From Aurantiacibacter odishensis (GTDB lineage: Bacteria; Pseudomonadota; Alphaproteobacteria; Sphingomonadales; Sphingomonadaceae), in NCBI RefSeq assembly GCF_003605195.1, contig NZ_QYOS01000021.1, positions 1 through 64,000 on the forward strand: 64,000 nt of DNA, written 5' to 3'. The position numbers and the translations under genes were made by a program. Below the pieces are notes generated by a model. The model was not told the DNA's origin, made no database searches, and saw only the letters and a list, made by a program, of their open reading frames with translations. Every line of letters starts with the position of its first letter. Within the stretch, counting starts at the first letter, position 1. Shown here one piece after another: positions 10,224 through 18,596 of this stretch.

Positions 10224-12014
10224 GTGTTCGATGACCGCCTAGCCACCGTGCTGCGCATGCGCGTCGGCAGCAGCGAGGCGGGATTGCGCACACAATTCAG
10301 GCAGTTGCTGGACCTTCTGGGCACGCGCGAAATGCCGATGTCCGGCAAGGCCATGGCACGGCTTGCCCGGTCCGCCAATGCGCTCTCTCCTTTGGATCTG
10401 AACCGCATCCTCGTCCGTCCCGCGCTCGAGAAAGCCGACAGGCGTTTCGCCACGATCGCGGGTTTCGTACGCCTGAACCATTTGCAGACGACTATTCCGC
10501 AGGAAGACCAGTCCGCTATCCTGCGCGAGCCGGGCCTGCGCCTGCGCAATCCCGAATTCGTCGCCTTCCTTGCCGAAGGGGACCCGAAACCCGCCGCTGC
10601 GGCGGTTGCCACCGCTCGGCTTACGGAAGACGAATGGCTTGACCTGATCCCGCGCCTTCCGATGACAGCGCGTGGATTCCTCCGGCACCGGCGCGACCTT
10701 ACTCCCGCGGTCGAACGCCTGCTCGAAAGTCTCGGCGTTCAAGACCTCGTGTTGCCGACCGGTCAGATCGCTGGAGAAGAAGAAGAAGAAGAACCGCCAC
10801 CGCCGTCCACCGCACCTGCCGCGGCAGAACCCGGAACCGACACGAAATCCTTAGCTCCCCCGCCTCCTCTCGAAGGCATTGGCGAATTGCGGCGAAGGAT
10901 CACCGCCTTCCAGGAAGGCCGCCGCCAGGGCCGGGCTTCACCGCGCCTGCCACTGGACGACCGCTCCACCCAGGACGATCCCTTCAATCGTGGGGTGATC
11001 GATCTCGTCACTGATGCGAGCGGAACTGTCGTGCGCGCAGATGGCGCGGCAGGCCCCATGCTGGCGGGTCTCAAACTGGCCGCGCCGGTGCCGGGTGATC
11101 TGGTCAATTTCGACGAGAAGACCTCCAGAAGCCTGCGTCGTCGGCTGCCCCTGCACGGAGCACTGGTTACGATCAGCGCCGCGCCCGAAGTCAGCGGTGA
11201 ATGGCGGATGCACGGCGCTCCGCTGTTCGCACGCCAGACCGGTGATTTCGAAGGCTATTCGCTGCGCCTCTACAGGCGCAACCGCCCGCCGATGGAAGAA
11301 CACATGGACACGCCGGGCGATGCCATGCGGCAGGTGTTGCATGAACTGCGGACCCCCGTGAACGCCATCCAGGGGTTTGCCGAGATCATCCAGCAGCAGA
11401 TCTTCGGCCCGGCCCCGCACGAATACCGCGCTCACGCCGCCAGCATCGCGGGTGATGCAGCGACCTTGCTGGCTGGGTTCGACGAGGTTGACCGACTGGT
11501 GAAGCTGGATAGCGGAGCGATGCGACTCGACGAAGGCGCAACCGATCTTCGCGAGGCCCTGGCCGACACGGTGGAACGGCTGGACCGTGTGCTGCGGGCT
11601 CGCAGCGCAGGGTTCTCCCTGATGGTATCGGGCTCGCCGTTTCAAGTCGCGCTGGAACGTAGTGAAGCGATGGCACTGTGCTGGCGGTTGCTGGCAACGG
11701 CGGCAGGTGCGCTCGGCCCCGGCGAGGAAGCGCAACTGGATCTTTCCGGCGACGGCAAGAGCGTTTGCCTGAGGCTCGACATTCCGCAAGGCCTGAGGGG
11801 CGACGCGCCCGATATATCTCGCGATGGCCAGCGCCGACGCGCCATCAGTGCCGGCATGTTCGGACCGAGATTTACGTTCCGACTTGCCGAGGTTGAAGCA
11901 CGCGCAGCAGGGGGATCACTGGATTGCGAGGAAGACCGCGTCACCTTGCAACTTCCCTCCTTGACCTCGCCAGGCACGGCCCATAGCAGCAGCGAGAACG
12001 GGACCGGGGGCTAG
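10224..12014 (+). CDS. Histidine kinase-like protein with HisKA domain and degenerate ATPase domain
   Basis: 596 residues from a GTG at 10224 (GGAG at 10211-10214). Residues 1-190 have no recognisable motif; an acidic EEEEEE stretch and a proline-rich linker follow. The dimerisation/phospho-acceptor helix has the H-box LHELRTPVNAIQGFAE with His373. The C-terminal 150 residues have the length of a HATPase_c domain, but I cannot find the N-box, DxGxG or GxG motifs. It may therefore act as a phosphotransfer or decoy protein rather than an autokinase. No response regulator is adjacent and no membrane segment is obvious, so it is probably cytoplasmic. Confidence 0.8.
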   Translation: MFDDRLATVLRMRVGSSEAGLRTQFRQLLDLLGTREMPMSGKAMARLARSANALSPLDLNRILVRPALEKADRRFATIAGFVRLNHLQTTIPQEDQSAILREPGLRLRNPEFVAFLAEGDPKPAAAAVATARLTEDEWLDLIPRLPMTARGFLRHRRDLTPAVERLLESLGVQDLVLPTGQIAGEEEEEEPPPPSTAPAAAEPGTDTKSLAPPPPLEGIGELRRRITAFQEGRRQGRASPRLPLDDRSTQDDPFNRGVIDLVTDASGTVVRADGAAGPMLAGLKLAAPVPGDLVNFDEKTSRSLRRRLPLHGALVTISAAPEVSGEWRMHGAPLFARQTGDFEGYSLRLYRRNRPPMEEHMDTPGDAMRQVLHELRTPVNAIQGFAEIIQQQIFGPAPHEYRAHAASIAGDAATLLAGFDEVDRLVKLDSGAMRLDEGATDLREALADTVERLDRVLRARSAGFSLMVSGSPFQVALERSEAMALCWRLLATAAGALGPGEEAQLDLSGDGKSVCLRLDIPQGLRGDAPDISRDGQRRRAISAGMFGPRFTFRLAEVEARAAGGSLDCEEDRVTLQLPSLTSPGTAHSSSENGTGG

Positions 12015-12041
12015 CGTGTCCCGCAAACAGGAGAAACCGAC

Positions 12042-13040
12042 GTGGCGATGGGCAACCTGCTCGACCCGCCAACCGCGAGCGCAAGGGCACGCTTTGCGGA
12101 CGATACGCTGCGTTTCATCCTGACAGTCGATACCGAGGAAGATTTCGACTGGGACCAACCCCTCTCTCGCGACAGCCATGATACCCGTCACGTGCCGAGG
12201 CTGCGCAAGTTCCAGCAGTTCTGCGAGAACGAGGCAATCGTCCCCATCTACCTTGTCGACTGGCCCATCGCCACGTCGCGCACCGCGCGCGAAATCTTGC
12301 GCGAACCTGTGCTGGCAGGCCGCGCGGAGATCGGCGTTCAGTTGCACCCATGGGTCAATCCGCCGTTCCAGGAAGAGGTGACGCAGCACAACTCATTTGC
12401 CGGCAACCTGCCTCCGGAGCTGGAGGAGGAAAAGCTGGTGGCGCTGCGCGATGCGATCGAGGAGAATTTCGGTCTCGCTCCGCTCATCTACCGCGCGGGA
12501 CGTTACGGCCTTGGTCCGAACACGGCGCAATTGCTGGCAAACCAGGGCATCGCCGTCGATACCTCGGTGCGCCCGCTATTCGACTATTCCAGCGCAGGCG
12601 GCCCCGACTACCGCGGCCATCCGCTGCATCCGTACTGGGTTGACGCGGAGAAGTCGCTGCTGGAGCTGCCGCTGACGAGCACATTCTGGGGCATGCTGCG
12701 CCGACAGGGCGACATGATCTACCCGCGCCTGTGGCGTATGCCGTCCATGCGCGGTGTTCTGGCGCGGCTGGGCCTGCTGGAGAGGGTGCCCCTTACGCCG
12801 GAGGGCGTGAGCGTGGAGGAAGCCATCCGGTGCATCGACATGGCACTGGACGACGGTTTGCCATTGCTAGTGCTGTCATTCCACAGTCCCTCGCTGCGGC
12901 CCGGCTCTACACCCTACGTGCGCGACGAGGATGACCTCGATGCACTCTACGACTGGTGGCGCCGAATCTTCGCCTATCTGGAGCAGCGCGGGGTCAGGCC
13001 CAGTTGCGTGCGCGACGTGATGGCATCGGTGAAGCGATAG
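12042..13040 (+). CDS. Polysaccharide deacetylase family protein (WalW type)
   Basis: 332 residues. The N-terminal TVDTEEDFDWDQP segment corresponds to the metal-binding Asp motif of NodB-type deacetylases; VQLHPWVNPP and a C-terminal VLSFHSPSL supply the other conserved His/Pro motifs. WalW-like members occur with capsule, exopolysaccharide or teichuronate genes and are thought to act on N-acetyl sugars. No signal peptide is seen, so a cytoplasmic location is likely. It starts 27 bp after the kinase-like gene and may be co-transcribed. The substrate is unknown. Confidence 0.85.
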   Translation: MAMGNLLDPPTASARARFADDTLRFILTVDTEEDFDWDQPLSRDSHDTRHVPRLRKFQQFCENEAIVPIYLVDWPIATSRTAREILREPVLAGRAEIGVQLHPWVNPPFQEEVTQHNSFAGNLPPELEEEKLVALRDAIEENFGLAPLIYRAGRYGLGPNTAQLLANQGIAVDTSVRPLFDYSSAGGPDYRGHPLHPYWVDAEKSLLELPLTSTFWGMLRRQGDMIYPRLWRMPSMRGVLARLGLLERVPLTPEGVSVEEAIRCIDMALDDGLPLLVLSFHSPSLRPGSTPYVRDEDDLDALYDWWRRIFAYLEQRGVRPSCVRDVMASVKR

Positions 13041-13130
13041 CTCCGGGACCCGCGAAGGCGGAAAAGGTCGGGAAGACAGGATTGGCTTCGCCGATCCTTC
13101 TCAACATTCAGATGACTTGCCTTGCAAGAT

Positions 13131-13207
<77 letters not shown>

Positions 13208-13405
13208 GACCGCGAACGCCCTTAGGTTTTGCGCGGAAACGGTGCAAGCGCGAATGCATGAATGCGTCATTTAAATACCCTTGCCCCACGAGGACACAGG
13301 CGTCGCGAACCACTCTTGCACTACGCAGAAACGCGTGGCCTTACCAATCCAGATCGGAACCATCACCGCGCGGAAACATCGGCGAACGCGTCCTAGGCAA
13401 GCCGA

Positions 13406-13792
13406 ATGCTTGCACTCACCACCGCTATCGCCCTCACTCTCACCTGCTCTGTCACCGATGGGGATACCATCCGCTGCGGCGACGAGCGTATCCGCATCAC
13501 CGGGATCGACGCGCCGGAGACGCGCGCGTGCAGACAAGGTCGCCAATGCGTTCCCGGCGACGGCAAGGCCTCCACCCGCACGATGGAGGCGGTTGTCGAA
13601 GGTCGGCAACTTACCATCGTCAGACTCGGGCGGGATCGCTACGGTCGCACGCTGGGCGTCGTCTATGCCGATGGCGAGAATATCGCCTGCGCCCAGCTTG
13701 CCGCTGGCCAGGCCTATTATGTGGAGCGTTGGGACGACGACGGCCTCGTCGCCGCCGATTGCCCCGACCTCGCCGCACGGCGCACCGTATAG
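13406..13792 (+). CDS. Thermonuclease (SNase-like) family protein
   Basis: 128 residues, short for the family. A weak hydrophobic N-terminus (LALTTAIALTLTC) is followed by an OB-fold with VTDGDTIRC, IRITGIDAPETR and GRDRYGRTLG, which contain the Ca2+- and phosphate-binding Asp/Arg residues of staphylococcal nuclease. Probably exported. It ends 7 bp before the left 26-bp tRNA-derived repeat, so before the island entered it was the gene next to the CAT-anticodon tRNA now at 43985-44060. Confidence 0.9.
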   Translation: MLALTTAIALTLTCSVTDGDTIRCGDERIRITGIDAPETRACRQGRQCVPGDGKASTRTMEAVVEGRQLTIVRLGRDRYGRTLGVVYADGENIACAQLAAGQAYYVERWDDDGLVAADCPDLAARRTV

Positions 13793-13799
13793 GAAGAAA

Positions 13800-13825
13800 C
13801 ACGCAAGGTGGTGGGCCCGGCAGGA
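13800..13825 (-). repeat. Left island boundary (attL): duplicated tRNA 3' end
   Basis: 26 bp identical to 43976-44001. Within that copy, 17 nt are the 3' end of the CAT-anticodon tRNA (through CCA into the T stem) and 9 nt are the trailer CCTTGCGTG. Beyond the 26 bp the left copy keeps only scattered matches to the tRNA (AACCC) and cannot form one. This is the usual outcome of site-specific integration into a tRNA 3' end by a tyrosine recombinase. Confidence 0.85.
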
Positions 13826-14308
13826 GCAAAACCCAGCGATATACGTGCTTTTTATTTCAACAGCTTATCATCCTGTGACGGCATATCTGTGTCACATCCT
13901 TGTGTCACACTCAACAACAAAGCCGAGAGCCACCCAGTCTCCCAAGGAGCCGAATGACCGTTTTCGGCCAACGGTTGCAGATACCCTCACGGCTAGGATT
14001 TGGTGTATAGAGGACGGTAACAGCAAAGTACGCTTTGACCGTTTGTGGGCCGTTTGCCGACAGTCTGCTTTTGGCTTTTCGACACGGATAGCTGACCACC
14101 GAATACTCTTAGCGGTTAAACTCAAAATTGGGCAAAAAGACGCTTCCACGCAGCTTTCTAGAGTGCGTGGAGGATTTCTGCTGGTTCTGCCCGGAAGGTT
14201 GTAGCCGCCTTCGTCGCGCTTCGAGACTGCAATGATGGACAACGTTGTCACAGCCCGCTAGAGCACGTTGTTGACTGCTAAAATGCAAGCATATGGTTGA
14301 GATCTAAA
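13826..14308. other. Non-coding left end of the island
   Basis: About 480 bp without a convincing gene; open frames here have no family features. It is AT-richer than the core chromosome. It holds two copies of TGTGTCACA at 13888-13896 and 13901-13909 plus an inverted GTGAC at 13875-13879, possible integrase arm sites since the same 9-mer recurs at 43913-43921. It also has a degenerate copy of the dispersed intergenic repeat near 13950-14110 and the promoter and operator of the first sulfatase at the right end. Confidence 0.6.
14238..14249. promoter_or_regulatory. LacI-type operator upstream of first sulfatase
   Basis: GACAACGTTGTC, a perfect 12-bp palindrome, 60 bp upstream of the sulfatase ATG at 14309. 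A degenerate second copy (AGCACGTTGTTG, 14262-14273) lies 12 bp further on. The same core ACAACGTTGT recurs at 21448-21461 and twice at 31524-31558, next to the LacI-family gene of this locus and its likely targets. Confidence 0.75.
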
Positions 14309-15808
14309 ATGAGAATCCTTGCTTCTATATGGCTATTCCTTTCAGCGGCTTTGCTGAGCTCTTGTATCAGCCATTCTCAGCAGACTGTCGCTGAGACACC
14401 ACGCGAAAGACCTAACGTACTCTTCATCGTCTCGGATGATCTAAACGCCCGTTTGGGAACTTATGGTGCGCAGGTCATCACACCGCATATCGACGAACTC
14501 GCCAGCAAAGGTGTGCGTTTCGACCGCGCCTATTCCCAGTATCCCTGGTGCGCGCCCAGCCGGGCCTCTTTCATGACCGGGCTGCGACCTGACACCGTCG
14601 GTGTCACCGATCTTTCCACGCCCCTTCGCGCCAAGCACCCGGACCTTGTGACAATCCCTGAACTGTTTCGGCAGAACGGCTACTTCACTGGCCGGGTCGG
14701 AAAGATCTTCCATCAGGGTGTACCGGGCGGTGTTGGCCGCCCCGGTCCTGACGATCCGCAAAGCTGGGATATCGCGATAGACCCTGCAGGTCACGATCTC
14801 GAGGTACTCGATCGTCTCGAGAACATGACGCCCGGCAATCATATTGGGTCGGCTCTTGCGTTTTACCGAGATGAAGTTGGGGATCTTGAACAGACCGACG
14901 GGATGGTCGCTTCAGAAGTTATCGATCTGATCGAGAAACACCGGGATGAACCGTTCTTCATCGCGGCTGGGTTTTACCGTCCGCACGTGCCCGAGGTTGC
15001 TCCAGCACCCTATTTCGACCTTTACGATCTAGTCGACATACCGGCTTGGTCGGTCACCGATCACACGACGCCGCCCGAGGCCAGCGCGCTGTTCATTCCG
15101 GATGACATGGGCATGACCGAACTGGAGCAACGTCGGTTCATCCAGTCCTATTACGCCGCCACAAGTTTCGTCGACGCGCAGGTCGGCCGGCTACTTGCGG
15201 CATTGGAAGAGAACGGTCTGGCAGACAATACCATCGTCGTGTTCGTCAGCGATCACGGTTTCCTTCTGGGTGAGCATGATCAATGGGCAAAGCGCCTGCT
15301 GTGGGAGCCATCTGCGCGCGTTCCGCTGGTGATCTATGCACCGGAATCGACAGGTAACGGCAGTGCATCATCGCGCCTTGTCGAACTGGTCGACCTTTTT
15401 CCCACGCTTGCCCACTTGGCCGGCTTGTCCGCTCCAGACACACTTGAGGGCCGCAGCCTGGTGCCGTTGCTGAACAAACCGACGCTGGAAGGCTGGGATC
15501 GCCCTGTCTACACGCAGATCGCAGGTGGACGCAGCGTGCGCACCGCACGGTGGCATTACGCGGAATTTGAAGCGGGTCGCAAAGGCACGCAGCTTTTCGA
15601 CCATTCCGTTGACCCCCATGAGACCCGCAATCTGGCCGGCGATCCGCGCTATGCGGATGTCGTGGGACGGCTGAGCGCTCTCCTGCCTGACGATGTTGAG
15701 GAGCGCCCAGATCCGCTGCGTTATGACCCGGAAAATGATTGTTTGCACCAGCCCGAAAGAGCCTCGATCACGCTCGGCACCCCGTGTGCCAGGTACATCG
15801 ATCCGTAA
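14309..15808 (+). CDS. S1 family sulfatase, lipoprotein (iduronate-2-sulfatase-like)
   Basis: 499 residues from ATG 14309; a TTG 12 bp upstream is possible but spoils the signal peptide. Lipobox LLSSC with Cys19 suggests an outer-membrane-anchored periplasmic protein. The alkaline-phosphatase fold has metal ligands DD at 43-44, the Cys-type active site CAPSR with Cys81 (converted to formylglycine), and VSDHGFLLGEHDQWAKR holding further metal and substrate residues. The overall pattern resembles the iduronate-2-sulfatase-like group of S1 sulfatases; the true substrate is not known. The MFS transporter begins 78 bp downstream on the same strand. An operator-like palindrome lies upstream. Confidence 0.93.
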   Translation: MRILASIWLFLSAALLSSCISHSQQTVAETPRERPNVLFIVSDDLNARLGTYGAQVITPHIDELASKGVRFDRAYSQYPWCAPSRASFMTGLRPDTVGVTDLSTPLRAKHPDLVTIPELFRQNGYFTGRVGKIFHQGVPGGVGRPGPDDPQSWDIAIDPAGHDLEVLDRLENMTPGNHIGSALAFYRDEVGDLEQTDGMVASEVIDLIEKHRDEPFFIAAGFYRPHVPEVAPAPYFDLYDLVDIPAWSVTDHTTPPEASALFIPDDMGMTELEQRRFIQSYYAATSFVDAQVGRLLAALEENGLADNTIVVFVSDHGFLLGEHDQWAKRLLWEPSARVPLVIYAPESTGNGSASSRLVELVDLFPTLAHLAGLSAPDTLEGRSLVPLLNKPTLEGWDRPVYTQIAGGRSVRTARWHYAEFEAGRKGTQLFDHSVDPHETRNLAGDPRYADVVGRLSALLPDDVEERPDPLRYDPENDCLHQPERASITLGTPCARYIDP

Positions 15809-15886
15809 GAGTCACCGAGACAAACTGCAGCACCCTCGCTAGTGCCCGATCGGGCGGGGTTGAAATACGGGCGAGGAACGCAAGCA

Positions 15887-17185
15887 ATGTATTCTGCTGG
15901 CTGGAAAGCGGTTGCACTACTGGCGTCAGTGCAAACGCTCGCCTTTTTCCACCGCACCCTCGCAACACTCCTGGCGGAGCCGATCCGACTTGAATTCGGG
16001 GTCAGCGATACGCTGATCGGGATGTTCATCGGCGCCGCATTCTCGATCAGCTTCGTGATCGCCGCTCTGCCCTTGGGACATCTGGCGGATCACGAGGACC
16101 GGTTCCGCTTGCTCGGCATTTTTGTCGCGACCTGGAGCCTGCTGACCAGTCTTGCGGCTGCTGCGTCCAGCTTCGCCGCCCTGCTACTGCTGAGGGTCGG
16201 TTCGGCAGCCGCCATGTCCGGGATAACGCCCGCAGCCGGCTCGCTCATTGCCGAACGCTACGCAGGTCCGAAGCTTGCCAAACCGATGGGAATCTACGCC
16301 AGCGGCATATATTTCGGTGTGGGAAGTTCGATGCTGATAGGCGGCGCCCTTGCCGCCGTTTTCGATCCCTTCGGCAGTTTTGCGATCGGGCCCCTGCCAT
16401 CGCTAAGCGGTTGGAAAATCATCTATCTGCTCGCAGGGTTGCCGGGGCTCATTCTCGCCGCGGTGCTGCTCAGGCAGACCGACCATGGCCGCAGGGAAAA
16501 TCGCCCTTTCTCTCGCAAGCCCCTCAAACCGGTGTTCGCCTTCCTCTTTGCGCGACCATCCAATTATCTGCGCGTGATGCTGGCTTTGACGATGCTTGTC
16601 TTCGTGGCGACCGCGGTCGGAGCCTGGCTGCCAGCACTTTTCCTGCGCAAGCATGGTTGGGCCATAGAGGACATCGGGTTCTGGGCAGGCGCGATCACGA
16701 TTGCAGCCGGACTGCTTGGCACTCTTGGTAGCGGCTACCTCGTCGAATTCATCGAGCGGATCGTGCGAACCGGCAAGCCACAGGTTCTCCTGTTGATCGT
16801 GGCGGCCACAGTTTCGGCACCGCTCGCCATCGCCTTGCCCCTCGTCGCCTCGCCATACGTGTGCCTGGCCCTGTTCTTCTGCAGATCGTTACTGGGCGGT
16901 ATCATCGTCTCGCTTGGATATGCGATCATGCTCAGTCTCGCGCCGGAGGACCAGAGGGCACGCCTTACCGCGGTGGCAGGCATTACCCTGAACCTGGTTG
17001 GCGGGGCGCTGGCACCCGTCGCAGTGGCTCTGACGACAGACTTCGGTTTTGCCGATCCGGGCAGGCTGGCGGATTCGCTGGCTATCGTCACCGCCGTCGG
17101 CTCGATTGCGGCGCTGGCCGTCCTGCTGACAGGTATCCGGAGCCTCTTCTATCCGGACATCCAGCTTGGCAGGAACGCCCGCTAA
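15887..17185 (+). CDS. MFS transporter
   Basis: 432 residues, about twelve transmembrane helices. The ATG at 15887 has GAGGA at 15873-15877; an upstream in-frame GTG at 15842 would add a non-hydrophobic leader. Loop 2-3 contains GHLADHEDRFR, the MFS signature. The sequence is nearest in feel to the spinster/hexuronate-type carriers often paired with catabolic genes in sphingomonads. Its position directly behind a sulfatase and inside the LacI regulon suggests uptake of a desulfated mono- or oligosaccharide; the substrate is inferred, not seen. Confidence 0.9.
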   Translation: MYSAGWKAVALLASVQTLAFFHRTLATLLAEPIRLEFGVSDTLIGMFIGAAFSISFVIAALPLGHLADHEDRFRLLGIFVATWSLLTSLAAAASSFAALLLLRVGSAAAMSGITPAAGSLIAERYAGPKLAKPMGIYASGIYFGVGSSMLIGGALAAVFDPFGSFAIGPLPSLSGWKIIYLLAGLPGLILAAVLLRQTDHGRRENRPFSRKPLKPVFAFLFARPSNYLRVMLALTMLVFVATAVGAWLPALFLRKHGWAIEDIGFWAGAITIAAGLLGTLGSGYLVEFIERIVRTGKPQVLLLIVAATVSAPLAIALPLVASPYVCLALFFCRSLLGGIIVSLGYAIMLSLAPEDQRARLTAVAGITLNLVGGALAPVAVALTTDFGFADPGRLADSLAIVTAVGSIAALAVLLTGIRSLFYPDIQLGRNAR

Positions 17186-17198
17186 CCGAGCTGCGGGT

Positions 17199-18596
17199 TC
17201 AATCGGCCCTGTTGCCCGGAGCGGTGCCGCAGCCCACGACCAGCGGATCGCCACCCTCAACGCTGGGCTCCAGCCCCGCACACCAGGGATAACGTTCCGG
17301 ATCGAGTGGAACCGTATCGGCATCAAGAATAGCCTGGAACCGCGCCAGCCGTGCCCGATCTTCATCGGTGAGGGATTGCCGGTCCAGCTCGCGCTCTTCG
17401 CCAAGCGAAAGGTCGAGCGCAACGAAGCGGCCATCTTCGTAGAGCTTGCGCTCGAGGTCGAAGACGAAGCGGGTCGACGGCCATCTCCACACAGGGGCGT
17501 AGTGCTGGAAGATCGTCTCGCGTGCCGACTGCGATCTGCCTTGCGCCACGGCCAGTTGGCTTACACCGTCAACATCAGCGGCCACAGGCAGAGATGCTGC
17601 GTCGGCAATGGTGGGCAGCACGTCGGTAAAGTCGAAAAGTGCGCTGCGTCGTTCGCCTGCGGGAATTCGGCCCGGCCAGCGCATCATCAGGGGAACGTGG
17701 GTACCTGTCAGCGTGGGCAGACCCTTGCCGCCCCTGATCCGCTCGCCATTACGCACCGAATGGATGCGCCGGTTGGTGCCGTTGTCGGCGGTGAAAATCA
17801 CCAGCGTGTCCTCTGTCAGGTCGAGCGCATCCAACCGGTCGAGCAGGCGCCCCACCATTCGATCCATGTATTGCATCAGCAGGCCGAAGTTGTGCTGCTC
17901 GTTCCCACCCACGCGCTCTGCCGGCGTCGCGACGAAAGGATCGTGCACCAGCACCATCGGATAGTAGAGGAAGAAAGGACGGTCGGCGTGCTCGTCCAGG
18001 AACGACAGCGCGTAGTCACTCAGGTAGTCGGGACCAAACCCCTCTTCGGGGATCAGCCAGCTACCGTCTCGCCACAGCGTCGGCCCCCAGTATCGGGAGC
18101 CCTTCTGCGGGCCGGGCTCCAGTTGCCAGAGCAGAGACTGGCCAAACCCCGCCTGTGTTGGACTGATACCGGTGCGTCCATCGAACCCATTGCCACTAAG
18201 TTGCCACTTGCCCACGATGCCGGTGGCGTAGCCGGCATCGCTGAAAAGATTGCCGAATGTCCGCTCATCAGGACCGAGGTATCCGAACGCCTCGTAATTG
18301 CTGGCGTTCTCTTTCCCGGTCATCAGGCGCGTGCGGCTGGGCGAGCACAGAGGCGTGGAGAACGCATGGTCGAACGTTACGCCCTCGCGGACGAGACGAT
18401 CGATATTGGGCGTGTCGTGTTCCCCGCCATAGGCGCGGAACGCCTCGACGCCGACATCGTCGGCAAGGATTACGACAACGTTCGGCCGCTCGCGTGAAGA
18501 ACTTTCCTGAGCGGAAGACGTGGCTGGGGCAAGCGCCGTGACGATCATCAGGACTGTCAGCGCAATGGTGCGCAGATGGGAATTGCGGATCATCAT
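17199..18596 (-). CDS. S1 family sulfatase, exported
   Basis: About 465 residues with an N-terminal signal peptide (cleavage near ATSSAQ). Active site CSPSRTRLMTG with the formylglycine cysteine at about residue 84; LADDVG and FTADNGTN are metal-binding segments. Third gene of a lacI-sulfatase-sulfatase run on the minus strand. Its start overlaps the upstream stop (TGATG), which indicates translational coupling; a GTG at 18599 is an alternative start. The C-terminus has paired cysteines (WCAGLEP and VVGCGT) that may form a disulfide. Convergent with the MFS gene, 13 bp apart. Confidence 0.93.
   Translation of the reverse strand: MMIRNSHLRTIALTVLMIVTALAPATSSAQESSSRERPNVVVILADDVGVEAFRAYGGEHDTPNIDRLVREGVTFDHAFSTPLCSPSRTRLMTGKENASNYEAFGYLGPDERTFGNLFSDAGYATGIVGKWQLSGNGFDGRTGISPTQAGFGQSLLWQLEPGPQKGSRYWGPTLWRDGSWLIPEEGFGPDYLSDYALSFLDEHADRPFFLYYPMVLVHDPFVATPAERVGGNEQHNFGLLMQYMDRMVGRLLDRLDALDLTEDTLVIFTADNGTNRRIHSVRNGERIRGGKGLPTLTGTHVPLMMRWPGRIPAGERRSALFDFTDVLPTIADAASLPVAADVDGVSQLAVAQGRSQSARETIFQHYAPVWRWPSTRFVFDLERKLYEDGRFVALDLSLGEERELDRQSLTDEDRARLARFQAILDADTVPLDPERYPWCAGLEPSVEGGDPLVVGCGTAPGNRAD

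Noticed and set aside
13892-14251. 119-codon minus-strand frame at the left island end
   Set aside because: It overlaps a degenerate dispersed repeat and the operator; no hydrophobic or conserved pattern.
18477-18490. ACAACGTT-like word inside the sulfatase coding region as another LacI operator
   Set aside because: It is not palindromic beyond the core (followed by CGGCC) and lies inside a gene, away from a promoter.
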